Source: Carposina sasakii
Taxonomy: Eukaryota; Arthropoda; Insecta; Lepidoptera; Carposinidae
Assembly (NCBI GenBank): GCA_014607495.2
Contig: CP053167.1
Span: 8,184,001 to 8,248,000 of the forward strand
Length of the DNA stretch: 64,000 nt
Reading direction: 5' to 3'
Part shown: piece by piece, positions 45,565 to 56,470 of the stretch
Numbering within the stretch: the first letter of the stretch is position 1
Layout of the letters: each line of letters starts with the position of its first letter
Notes under the pieces: model-generated
Databases searched by the model: none
Seen by the model: only the letters and a program-made list of their open reading frames with translations
What the model was told of the DNA's origin: nothing
Position numbers and translations under genes: made by a program

Positions 45565-46355
45565 ACATATTACATACATTAGGTATTTATCTGTGGTCCA
45601 GACAAAGTGAATTTTCTGTACATACGAGTATCTATTGTGGGGCTGAAGCGAGTCCTTTGCACGAGATACTGTCAATACCGTTGTTACGCTCACTTGTAAC
45701 ATGTTGCCATTGTAAATTTAATACAGTAGTTTAATAGGCTAGATGACAATGTATTATCGAATTAGGTTCCTATATCGAAAGATGACACAATAATATTCAT
45801 CATTCGGGAATACAATACAATCCTTTTAATTTTAAGAGAAATGTATATCGAAAAATTTTTTAACGAGTTTGCATGACGAAAAATTTTAATTAACTATTTT
45901 CTTTTTTAGACTTTCCCAGAAAAATATATTATCAACAAAAGGCTCTTTTATGATGCTAGATTCTCATTAAAACTGTTTCAAAAAGTATGAGATGAATAAG
46001 TAGGGTTTAGTGGAACTCTTCGTGCTCCGCGTCCGTACTAGATAAAACGTGTAGTGTGAAGATAAACTATTTCTTTGGTTATACTACGACCGTTTGCTGG
46101 ATTAGAACTTAATATGGTGGGTGAACGACCTGCGACAGGGGGATCCATTTCTAATGAAAGTTAAACCTGCGCTATTTTACATTATTAGATCCTTTGTTAT
46201 CCGCCAGACGCATTTTTCAACAAACTGACAGAATAAGGGATGTCTTAGACATTGTGATATGATTTTATTTTACCGATAAGCACTCAGGGAACACATGTCA
46301 CTTTAACTATGTAACAGGATATCTTGGGAGCAAAAAGTAAGGCCTCTTTTTATTG
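45565..46355. other. No gene seen
   Basis: No supported feature. Confidence 0.5.
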
Positions 46356-46600
46356 GCCGCGTGGTGCCGGCAGAGTAGTTTGTACCACCCCAGTCTGCCC
46401 GTGGGTATCGTACGAGGCGATTAAGGGTTACCGGGAGGTGGGAAGCAGCGCCTCCCGTACTGACAACATAGTCCGAAAATCACACTGCGGTCACCAACCC
46501 GCCTGCCCAGCGTAGTGAGTATGGGCGTGTAGCTTTGTGGCGTGCCCTGGGGGAGGCCTACGTCCAGCAGTGGACTGCAATAGGCTGAAGAAGAAGAAGG
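46356..46600 (+). mobile_element. LINE 3' end with GAA tail
   Basis: GCCGCGTGGTGCCGGCAGAG, CGTGGGTATCGTACGAGGCG, GTGGCGTGCCCTGGGGGAGG, CCTACGTCCAGCAGTGGACT, GCAATAGGCTGAAGAAGAAG. Close match to 31.5 kb, about 0.8 kb from and opposite to the 45.3-kb copy; both have GAA tails. Confidence 0.85.
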
Positions 46601-49600
46601 TAAGTTGGAGTATTATCATATCATTCACCTACAGATAGATGTATAAACTTGTTGGTTTTGCAGCATCCATGGTGATGCTATCTCATTCGTATGTCATTTT
46701 AAGTAACTCGGTGAAATATAGTCTTGTGTAACTTTCTTTCACTTGTGGATAGTGTAGTGGACTGTGTACTTATTTATACTTTATAAACAATACCTTAACT
46801 ATGTATTTTTGTAAACAGTTGTTAACTGTCCCAAATAAATAAATAAAAAATTCGGGAGAGATTTAGTGGGACTATGACTTAGTTTGTTAGGTAGGTAGAT
46901 TAGCAAGATTTGCTGAGTTTCCATAGGTTACGGACAATTTAACAAAAAGAGCACAAATTCTTAAGGAATTCTTAAGGAATTCTTAAGGAAGCCAAAACAA
47001 AAACGGTGAACGTAACGTAACCGTTACGTAAACTATCGCAGATCAGTGCGTTACCGTTCACAGTTATTAGTCTGTCACGCATGGCTAACGGTAACAACTA
47101 TTACAAGTTCATACCGTGTAAAAACTGTTTACCGCCAAATACAGTGGACGATCTCGGAACTAAGACGGTTACATAGTTATTACTGTTATACGCGAAGCAA
47201 CTAGCGCCGTGGGGAATAGAATTATTCCGTAAAATTCTATTTATGGCAAAAATTGGAACTAACAAGCCGAGAAACAGTTAGCAGTACCTACTATGATGAT
47301 GCTAGTAGCGCCGACCTATTTGCGAATTATGAATCATGGACCATAGTGACATAGTAGTACATTCTACTATGATAGTGAGATAGGCGTGACAGGTGAACAC
47401 ACTTTCGAGGTTAAAAAAATCTAGTTAGTAAGTAGACTAAGTAGGTACTAAAGCATGACTCATTTTATAGGATATAAAAACACAGAGCCATTTCAAATCT
47501 CGTATTTCTGTGAATGTTCCTGTGGACTCCGTCAACTAGACACTTCTTGAAGTAGTTATATTTATCCTATGTACAACCTTTGGTACAACGTAAATAAATA
47601 ATTAAAAAGATCTGAAGGAGAGGGGAATAGAGCCCCAATTTCGAATAAGATCCTAAATCGATGATAATGTCGTTGTATCGTAGTAGATAGAAAACCTCCT
47701 TCGAGAATACGGACTCACATTAGGTATATTCCCAAGCTTAACCCACCTGGATAAAGACCGTGCCACACTAGCGAAAATGCCAGTTAGGTTAGAATGTCAG
47801 GTCTATAAACGGCAATGTTCTGTCGGGGACAGATGACGACCACACCTGGCGTCCACCCAAAACCATGTTCGGGGAATAGCATTGGACTAACAATGCAGAA
47901 GTGCACGAAAATTTAAGCGCGATATGAGACTAGGTAGTTGTATTATCAAGGGCAATTTGATACAAACTGTACAACAGTATAGTTAAGTAGTTACTGTATT
48001 CCTAGGATATTAAATATTTAAAAGTTATCTAGAATCTTTCTTTTTAGGTAGCATTAAGTGTTTGCAGGCAGAGGCCGCCACACTCTTTCGCCGTCTTTTG
48101 CCATTCCGAAAGGTACGTTTCCAGGTCTTCACGCCATCTTTTCCTACTCTCTTCATTTCATTCCATGATACTTAGGCAAAACAATTAAATTGTGCAAAAG
48201 GGCAAAGAGCATAAAGCTGGTAAATCGAGTTTTGGTATATGAAGCTTTTCTTGGAAACTTTGTGTCCTTGGTATAAGAGTTAGTTTTTCTGATTGGGGTT
48301 TGAGTAAACGACTATGCACATCAGTAAAGGGCTCAGTAACACGGAACATTACCGCAGATTAGAGTAACAAATGTTGCAAAGTTAAACTGATACGATCTGG
48401 AACAAAAGTTTGGCAACAGCAGTGGCGAATGGCGTAACGTGGCGGTTACCGTTACTTCAATTGTTTATACTCATCTGCCGAGACTATAATGGTAGGCTTG
48501 GACAGATATATAGTTATGTACAGTGGGGAAAGCACGAACCTCTCGATAGCCCGTAACGCTATCGTCCAACTGTCATATCTCATTACATAGATTTTGCTTA
48601 CGAGTCATAGCGTTACGGCGGCACGTTGCTGATATAAAGTACGGATTCGACTGCCTTGATGAACTCAGCGCAGTACCAGGCAATACTGGCTTACATTTGG
48701 CACCCTCCATAGATTACCCTTAACCCGGGTATTTGTATCTTATGACCGATCGCAATATCGCAAACAGTCGCTGTGAAACATTACATTTTTTTTATTACTA
48801 AAAACCCTACCAGTTTAAAAACCCTGTGGTCTATATATCAATATATGACAAAATAGGATTTTTGAACTTGGTCGCGTAGTCGTCTTTTGACGTTTAGCAA
48901 GCAGTTATCGACATCTAGGACAAACCCCGCAATACCTAAAGGGCAAAATAAAAAGCCTACTGCGATTTTAATTAAGCGCAAAAAAGAGAATTGCCGTTCA
49001 AAGTCCTTTCATCGAAGTGCGGTTAGTAGCTAAATTAAACGGATTCATGGCTCGCACACAAAGGCCATTGTTCATACACCGCGAAACCGTAAAAAGTAAA
49101 GAGTGAGTTGCGCCCAAAGTTTTCAACCGCGCTAGCTGGGCATTGTCTTCATGATTTAAGCATGGACCATGAAGTGAATACTACGAGGAGTTCTGATAAT
49201 CACTGGTCATGCGACAAGCGACAGTCATTCGGTCAATAACGTAGAAAAAACTGACGGAGCCATAAAGTCATAAAGACTACTAACAAGTCTATCTTGTGCC
49301 CCGCCAGAGACGTATAGCTAGGGTGCTAATCATCCTGAGGAAATGCCCTACTTTTTGGAGTGTCCTGGGCTGTCCTCAATCCTATTGTCACTGGGCTTGC
49401 TGGCTTTAAACCGAAATGTCCAAGTATTTCTACCTTCGAATCCTAGAATTCAAAGTTTGGAGATGGTACCTTACATGTACTAGCACACACCTAAATAGGA
49501 GATTGTCTGGTAGCTTAAGAATACGTCATCTAGATACTCGTACCCTGCTGTAGACAACATTGTTATTTCAATACAAATTCTGGCACAAAAAGTTTCTTTA

Positions 49601-49841
49601 CAGGCTAATTAATCAAGGAGCCCAATAATAAAACCGTACACGCCACGAACGTAAATTTGTACGACAGTAACAGGAACTCTCCGCACAGGAAATACGGGCT
49701 CCTCGCCTGGAATATGGGGATTTATACAAATGTTGCGCATTTTTGCACGCTCAGGAAGAGCTGGGCTCTATAGCGGCCTAAAGGATTATTACTTTTACTG
49801 GTGTGTGCTACTTATGTATTGTAAATATATTTAAATTAAAT
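46601..49841. other. Long stretch; 11-bp tandem at 46956
   Basis: Three exact units of AATTCTTAAGG at 46956-46988. About 46990-47170 and 48420-48460 are dotted with GTAACGG/CCGTTAC, a local word bias. No exon and no repeat family recognised in the rest. Confidence 0.5.
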
Positions 49842-50061
49842 TATAAATAAATATTCACACACTTCACAACACATTGACCTAGTCCCACACTAAGATCCCT
49901 AAGGTCTTGTGTCGTGGGTACTAAGCAACGGTATTTAAATACCTATACATACTAAGTATATAAGCATCCATGACTCGGAAACAAACATCGATATTCATCA
50001 CATCAATGTTTGCACCCACCGGGATTCGAACCCAGCACTACCAACTACACCAATCAGCCGT
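49842..50061 (-). mobile_element. tRNA-derived SINE, reverse copy
   Basis: Reverse strand: CGGCTGATTGGTGTAGTTGG, TAGTGCTGGGTTCGAATCCC, GTGGGTGCAAACATTGATGT, GAGTCATGGATGCTTATATA, TTGCTTAGTACCCACGACAC, CTTAGTGTGGGACTAGGTCA. A piece of the head between A box and B box is deleted compared with the 34.3-kb copy. Confidence 0.85.
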
Positions 50062-50232
50062 CGATAGTACCGACAGTGTTAATAGTACTGTTTGTGTCTC
50101 ATGAAAATAATAAAATACTTAATAATAAAAAATTACGAAGGACATTCTACTGACTGTACCCTGAGACAGCTTCTGCTAGTTACTTAGAGTACAGAAAAAG
50201 TAAATTTCTTGGAATGATAAAAGATATTAGAA

Positions 50233-50290
50233 TAATGAAGTATACTTTGGTTTTTTTCTAAATTTTACGCGGACGGAGTCGCAGCAGGCT
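50233..50290 (+). repeat. Helitron-like 3' end remnant
   Basis: TTTTACGCGGACGGAGTCGC followed by a changed end (AGCAGGCTGC). Only the 3' phrase remains. Confidence 0.5.
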
Positions 50291-50672
50291 GCTATACAAA
50301 CAAATGTATTATAATTTATACCTATATTATATTACAGTAGGTAGGTAAACAATATTTCGAATCTGTGAACATTCCAAGCCGACCCACATTTCCTGACATT
50401 GTGCGAAAATATCGCCCAAATTCGAGTAAATTTACGTCGCGCTTAATCCAACCCACGCACTTCTGAGCTACCCGCAAAATAGGCTAGCACTTCTTTTTGC
50501 TACAATACCCCATTTGCGGCGTCAATGGCGGGGTCAAAGACGACCTCTGCTTGTATATTCTTTTTGTTATCTTGTGCAACTTTTATGATAAAAAACAAAG
50601 TACATTTTTTAAATGTAAGATTTTTTTTACTTGACCGTAGATATGACCTTACTTATCTGATTAGTGAAAAAT
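50291..50672. other. No gene seen
   Basis: No supported feature. Confidence 0.5.
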
Positions 50673-50679
50673 GTCTATG

Positions 50680-51110
50680 TGACAATAAAAATTAGCATCA
50701 CCCAACCTAATTCAACACGTGCTTTTTACTAATATATTTAGTAGTCTTGAGCATCGACGTAAAGTTGCTGGTCTCTCGGTATTCTACAGGGAGTGTGCGT
50801 TGGGACTTCACGACCTAATTCCCCCAGCACCCTTCTACCACTGGACGACCAGGCAAACGTCAAGGCGACACCGGTTCACAGTTGAAGTGCCGAAAACTCT
50901 TACTAAGCGTTTTGCTTCTACATTCTTAGTGCGAACGGCCAAGCTGTGGAACTCCCTGCCTGATTCCCTGTTCCCCATGAACTATCTTGAGGTCTTCAAG
51001 TCGAGAGTGAACCGTTTTCTTTTAGGCAAGCGCGCTCCATCTTAGACTGCAACGGTGCTTACCATCAGGCGTGTTGTGGTCAAGCATAAGCCTATTTAAT
51101 ATAAAAAAAA
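50680..51110 (+). mobile_element. CR1/Jockey-like LINE 3' end
   Basis: An open frame to 51045 gives the last ~110 residues of a LINE ORF2: [77 protein letters not shown]. The order [21 protein letters not shown] is typical of the end of such ORFs. The 3' UTR has GGTGCTTACCATCAGGCGTG, AAGCCTATTTAATAT and eight A's. GTCTATG at 50673-50679 and again at 51111-51117 may be the target duplication. All upstream domains are missing. Confidence 0.85.
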
Positions 51111-51205
51111 GTCTATGAGATTTATCATAGTTAGTAGGTAAGTACCTGAAACTTAAATAAATTTTGTCTTTTATTTATTATACCTATACCTATACATACT
51201 TACTT
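51111..51205. other. Spacer between repeats
   Basis: No call. Confidence 0.5.
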
Positions 51206-51475
51206 CTTCTATGCTTCTCTGGGAGTAAAAAAAAAGTATAATACTACAGCTGCTTCTCTTCCCGGGCATACTGTACAAGTCAGTAGAGGGACAAGAGGGT
51301 CTTGGTGTTTTGTAGGCGATGGGCTGACCACCTGTCACTACTAACCGAACTTGTACATCTCAACTATACCCTCAAAATTGGTCAGAAGTGGCACCATTTG
51401 GTTCTATCGGCCCTTGGTGCTTTGCCTACCCCTTAAGGGATAAAGGTGTGATTATAATGTATGTATGTATGTATA
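51206..51475 (+). repeat. Repeat R-H, copy 4
   Basis: ATGCTTCTCTGGGAGTAAAA, CAGCTGCTTCTCTTCCCGGG, TGTACAAGTCAGTAGAGGGA, ACTAACCGAACTTGTACATC, GGATAAAGGTGTGATTATAA followed by an ATGT microsatellite (about 51459-51473). The tail shows which end is 3' and suggests LINE-dependent copying. Confidence 0.85.
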
Positions 51476-53011
51476 CATACTTACATGTATATATTTAGTA
51501 ACTTCATAGAAAGATTATTAGATTTATTACATGGTTAGGTTATATCATAGCTTTTAGGGCCGATTTTTCCAAGATAACTTATATGAAGGATAAAGTTGAA
51601 CCTGTCTCTATGTTGATCAAGTTTAAGAGAATTGACCATTTGGAAAAAATAGCCCTTTAATATGATAATAAAATAACTGCTGTGGCTTGTATTGCATTGT
51701 ATTGAGACATGAAATAGATAGGCAAGTACATTCATACTGACCCTTTTTTGGTGAATTAGTAGGTATTTTTCTTTAAAAGTTATTGTTAAAGGGAAGAGAA
51801 ATTATTTAAATCAAAAGCACAGCTTATTTTGAAAATAGCTATGTAACCAGATAAACCCAAAATATTTCCAAAAATTTTTTGGTGAAATATGTCACTGATG
51901 TATTAATATTAATGTAATAAAATGTACTTTATTGGTACCATGCACAGGTACCATGTTTGAGCAATGTTTGTCAATGTATTAACAACTTTGAGCATTTGTA
52001 TGTTAATTAAAAATTAACGCACCAAACTTGTTTGTTCCTAAGTATTTATTTCCATCCAGCTAAACATATTTTCCTAAGAGATCTATGATGCCTTTGTCAT
52101 ACTGCTAAATATGTGATATTATACACAAGTTTGTGTAATATCACATATTCAGCTTCTACTTACATAGTAAGTAAGTAGGATAAGAATGGACCTAGGACCT
52201 GTTTGAAATCCTTTGTCATCTCATCTTATTACATGTAATGTTCTTAAATTTGACTAGGAGATAATAATCAATACTTACTATATTTAGAAGTGAAAGGCTA
52301 TTAAAAATACTCCTCCTTGATAGTTGGTTAAGTCATGCAACTTTCTTAACCACCCGATGATACTGAAGAACATTGATACTGTTTACTTTCAGGTTTTCAC
52401 AAAAATTAAGAGAAGCATAAACAGTGCATGTCTTTACTTATTTATACTTAGCAAATCAAGATAGTCTGTGAGTATCATACTTAATATATAGTTACAACCT
52501 GAGACAATAAACTAGATACCACCTAAACGCAACAAATGATAGTACTAAAGCAAGAAGGTTTTCTAATAAATTTGATATAAGACAACTAGATGTGACATTA
52601 TTCAGTGTTTTATTATAATGTTCTGTTATTGTATTAACAAAACCTGAAATTGAATCATAGGTGTGTGTTGATGTCATCAAATCAAATAGGTAGCTAAATG
52701 TAAACAAAGTAATTATTGTTATTTTCTTTCTCTAAACTACTTTAAGTGGGTTGAAAATAGCTGCTTATGTTGAAACTACTATCCAACATGTTTTTGTACA
52801 AGATAGAATTTGGAATCACCTAGTTGTTATTGTGTAAACAATATCTATTAGCCAGAACTAACTTGAAAAGTAATATAAAATGAAGAACTACTCAGCAGTA
52901 ATATAAGCTGTGGTGTTAAAGGAGAAAGGAATGCTGATAGAAACAAATAAAATATGACCTTTACGTCCTGTTATATTGGGTAACCAGGTCAAGTAAAACT
53001 GTCTAACAAAC
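51476..53011 (-). other. Putative intron of the divergent gene; hairpin at 52104
   Basis: If the exon at 53012-53041 is real this is its first intron (donor GTTTGT at 53011-53006 on the - strand). AT-rich, no exon that I accept. An inverted repeat at 52104-52153 (GCTAAATATGTGATATTA, then TAATATCACATATTCAGC) has 20-base arms with small differences. Confidence 0.45.
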
Positions 53012-53041
53012 CTTATCTCCTGGGATGCTTTTCGCCGACAT
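53012..53041 (-). CDS. First coding exon of an unidentified divergent gene
   Basis: On the - strand CACC-ATG opens a ten-codon run MSAKSIPGDK that ends exactly at AAG|GTTTGT, a good splice donor; without splicing the frame stops three codons later. CACC before ATG is a strong start context. The sequence upstream (about 53042-53140) is free of ATG near the start and could be a 5' UTR. I do not recognise the protein from ten residues and find no second exon in the window with confidence. Its place, 1.8 kb from the CPSF6 start and facing away, is what makes it credible. It could be a chance ATG. Confidence 0.5.
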
Positions 53042-54846
53042 GGTGCTTCACCTTCTCTCGTAGTGATTCGACGTCGCCCAGAGGTCGATTTATCCAGAGA
53101 AAGGATCTTTCACTAAAGCTGTAACAGCCCAGCACACAACACAAAACACTTCACTTTTAATTCACTTTGCCATCATTACAGATCGAACATGCTTATAGCC
53201 ACATACACAATAATCGAGCCATTGTTTGGCTTCATAATCAACACAATTTCCCATCGAGATACATTAGTACAAATAATTTTTCACAACACCATACACAAAC
53301 ACTTCGACTGATAGATGCACTCGATTTGATTGGGCTTGATGTAAATTGAAAATGGCGAGGAGGAATAGTAGCTGTGCTGTCAAGTTAAACCTTTCCTCTC
53401 ACTCTCTCGCCCTTACTTACCTCTCGCTTGTTCGCTAGGTACTGTGACATGACACATTGGTATCCATTTTTGTTACTAGAGGGCACTATCAAATTATGGC
53501 AAAAAACTGCTCACGACTTTTAAAAATGAATTATGAACAATTATCTGAATGTGGATACACTAATATAACAAAAATATAACGTTAAAAATGTTGATAAACA
53601 TTATAATTTAGAAAAATTGTTAGCAGCATGTGGTAAACAAAATTTCTTAACGCCATCTAGTGTGGGTTAACAGCAAATATTTGTGCTGGCAGCACTGATG
53701 ATACGATTTGATTGGCAATTAATCACTGTTTGTTATAGTGTCAAAAAGTTATTTCCAGGCCAAAAAAATATTTAAAAAAAATAAGCTCGACAGTATGTTG
53801 GTATGGCTCATCCGGCTAGAGATGCACTAGTGATGATTTACTAACACTGCCAGTGACGTGATTATAATTTATCTAAGAACACTGCCTTTGAATCGTTTAT
53901 GATCTACAATCAGGGATCTTCATTTCTATGTCTACAATCAAAAAGATCGCAAGTAGACTGTTTTTCCTTTCAATAAGGAAACTTTATTGTTAGAAATTTG
54001 TCTGATTATTTAATATTCAATCACCCACAATCCACAGTCGGAGACTGAAAGACATTTGCTATTAATTCGTATTTAATATTAGAGTCGATACCGTCTTCAC
54101 CATAAGGGCACACGGGACCCGTGCCCCCATTCTAAATAAATGCGAACTTGTCGATTTAGTCGAGTTTATTAGTTTCCACAAAAATTCACACAACTTTCGG
54201 ACATTCTCAAACTATCGAAGTATTATTTGGGTTATTTTTATGCTAATTCTTTCAGAAGAGTTTGTAGCTCCTAGTTTATCTCTTCAAAAGATCCATTTTC
54301 GTACCCATAGCATTTATTAATCAAACAAATTTCCTCATCCACCTCTTCTAAAATAGCCGTTACGATTAGCTTAAACAATTTATTCACTTTATTACGTTCA
54401 GCCTGTTTTCCTTGCAAGACACCACACTTGTGTACTCGACCGTAATGCGAACGATTTCTGGATAGTAGCGAGTAGTTTAGCAACTAAATTACTCGCTGCT
54501 GGACTAAAATACTAGCCTAGTCCGAACAAGGCTTTAAAGCGGAAAACCAGGTGAATCGGGCAGTGCTCTCTTTTGTGTAGCCAGAAAGTGACTAAAAGAC
54601 ATTTTCCTGCCATTTGTCAACCGGGCAAAGCTGTCATTATTTTTTAGGAGCACCTCCATGGCACCTTGAAATTATAGGGTTTAGGAACCTTCCACAATAC
54701 AAAATATTTTTCAAACTTACTAATCGATTAGACAATTTCGGTACTGTTACATCACTATTATGTTTACTTCCGTTTTTCGCCTTTGTGGTTTCGAGCAGCC
54801 AACAGCAGTGAATGAGCAGCGGTCGAAAAAAAAACCATTCGTGAAA
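53042..54846. promoter_or_regulatory. Probable divergent promoter region
   Basis: About 1.8 kb between the start codons of the CPSF6 gene (+) and the putative divergent gene (-), free of any repeat family seen elsewhere in the window. Both starts have short GC-richer leader-like DNA next to them (about 53040-53110 and 54780-54846). No TATA box or other element is convincing. Function is inferred from gene order alone. Confidence 0.4.
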
Positions 54847-54912
54847 ATGGCGGATGGAGGCGTGGATATAGATTTGTACGCTGACGATATTGAATCTGAT
54901 TTTAATAGACAG
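54847..54912 (+). CDS. CPSF6: CPSF6 ortholog, exon 1 (residues 1-22)
   Basis: Start exon of the large subunit of cleavage factor I, which with the NUDT21 (CFIm25) subunit binds UGUA sites in pre-mRNA and guides 3'-end cleavage and poly(A) site choice in the nucleus. The exon reads MADGGVDIDLYADDIESDFN, then RQ, against a vertebrate CPSF6 start MADGVDHIDIYAD: same length and order of the acidic IDxYAD block. The ATG follows GAAA and is the first in frame; the exon ends AGACAG|GTAAAC between codons, and the intron (54913-55024, 112 bases) has an in-frame stop near its start, so splicing is needed. The CFIm59 paralog CPSF7 shares this start, but the RRM in exon 3 fits CPSF6 better. Insects usually have one such gene. 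Confidence 0.92.
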
Positions 54913-55024
54913 GTAAACTTGTAAACATACACTAATTGGAATATTCTATGTTAAAGATCATTATATTAGTGCTTGCAGATAGTTTCACAACGTATTTGTG
55001 AATATTTTGTCCTAAACGTTTCAG

Positions 55025-55222
55025 GATGAGTTTGGAGGTGAAAATGTAGATTTGTACGACGATGTTATCTCCGCACCACCGAAACAAGAAGATGGGGATG
55101 GACCGCCAAATCAGTCACAGCAGCATCCACCCTCCGAGACAAACGGCTCTTCTTATCACAATGGACCAAGCCATGGACATCATGGCCGCCGGTTCCAGCT
55201 TTACGTGGGAAATCTTACCTGG
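55025..55222 (+). CDS. CPSF6: CPSF6 ortholog, exon 2 (residues 23-88)
   Basis: Sixty-six codons from TTTCAG|GATGAG to ACCTGG|GTTTGT. Starts DEFGGENVDLYDDVISAPP, the second acidic block conserved in CPSF6 (IDLYDDVIS in vertebrates). Then comes a low-complexity linker rich in G, P, Q, S and H (residues about 42-76). It ends GRRFQLYVGNLTW, where LYVGNL (81-86) is the RNP2 strand of the RRM. The intron falls exactly between the two tryptophans of the family's LTWW signature. Both splice sites are canonical. The linker is less acidic and shorter than I expect in mammals; that is normal for a disordered region. Confidence 0.94.
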
Positions 55223-56159
55223 GTTTGTACATAACTCGTTTCAGCTAAGTATTCTGTATATAAATAGGTCTCCAAAACATTGTTAAAACACTTTGATGTT
55301 TGTTTTATATACCAAGTAACAAACATCAAAGTTGGGACTGCCATTGTGTGATCAATATCTTGACGTAGGTTAAGTAGGTACCTACATCAGTTTATCGGCG
55401 TCTGTGTATAAATAAGTATACGTAAATAATTATACTGCATAGTTTACAATGTTCTACTAATTCAATTTTTGTTAATGGCCACAATTTTATTTACCAATGA
55501 AACTAATAATATAGGAAATTTCAAAATGAGTAAAATGTCTGACAGTTACATTACCTGCTACCTACATAAAATTTTCTTTGCAACCAAAAATAGGTAGTGT
55601 TGAATAATATTGTATCCCTTCTACTAACTTTTTGTTGCAGTATTCAGTCTGCATGAAAATAAAGTTGTGTTGATTAAACCTACATTCTATTAGAGTTGCC
55701 ACAGGTCCTGTTTTTAATTGCATTGCATTTGATTTAGTAGTTAATGTTTATTTTAAAAATACCATGTTTTAAAAATAATTGAGCAACATTATTTTTCATA
55801 TGTACTAATGGTACAGATTATAACAAAAATAATTAAAAATACCTGGTTCATATGAGCCAAGGTATCTTTGCTTTAAGTTTACATAAAATGACTACTACAC
55901 CCTGGCTCATTAATAAAATTGTACCCTATGTATAATAAAATGGTATTTTTTAACATAAATTAATGAATTGCCAATATTAATTAAACAATTTGCTGTAAGG
56001 ATAAAGCACTTGGTTGCTGCAGATTATTTGTGGCATCTACATCTAATTTCACAATAAACCTAGTTTAGATTAGTTTAGTTTAGATTTTCAATTAGGTTGG
56101 TAATAATTATGTACCTGTTTCATTATTTTTATAATTTTATTATGGATCGAAACAAATTA
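55223..56159 (+). other. CPSF6 intron 2, first part
   Basis: AT-rich intron sequence, no exon signal. A near-palindrome at about 55292-55335 (AACATCAAAG on both strands) is minor. Confidence 0.6.
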
Positions 56160-56470
56160 TTTATACATATAATAAAAATGTAATGGATCGCTGTCTGTAC
56201 ATGGAAGATATATGAGCAAAAATATTATAGGAGACCTTTATCAATGCAATAGTACCCAAAAAAATGATTTTTGGTATTTTTATTTGTTTGTCTGCATTTG
56301 TGCACACTAATCTCAGAAACGGCTGAACCGATTTTGATGCAGTTTTCAGTAATATATTGTGACTGGTCCCACTTAACATATAGGCTACTTTTTATCCCAG
56401 GAAAATGTTTATCCCGGATAATTTCAACATTTAGTTTTTTTCTGTAGTCCACGCGGAAGGAGTTGCAAAT
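56160..56470 (+). mobile_element. Helitron-like repeat in CPSF6 intron 2
   Basis: TATACATATAATAAAAATGT, GGATCGCTGTCTGTACATGG, AATATTATAGGAGACCTTTA, ATCTCAGAAACGGCTGAACC, ATCCCGGATAATTTCAACAT, GTAGTCCACGCGGAAGGAGT. Close to the copy at 33.6 kb; like it, the CTAG end is gone. A few bases at 56400-56420 are repeated (TTTATCCC). Confidence 0.75.

Noticed and set aside
52492..52707. A - strand frame of 71 codons with a hydrophobic end, in the putative first intron of the divergent gene
   Set aside because: No convincing splice acceptor in the right frame, low-complexity AT-driven codons and no motif I recognise.
53349..53400. A + strand ATG (ATGGCGAGGAGG) as an alternative gene start
   Set aside because: No downstream exon and no family match; it lies within the probable promoter region of two other starts.
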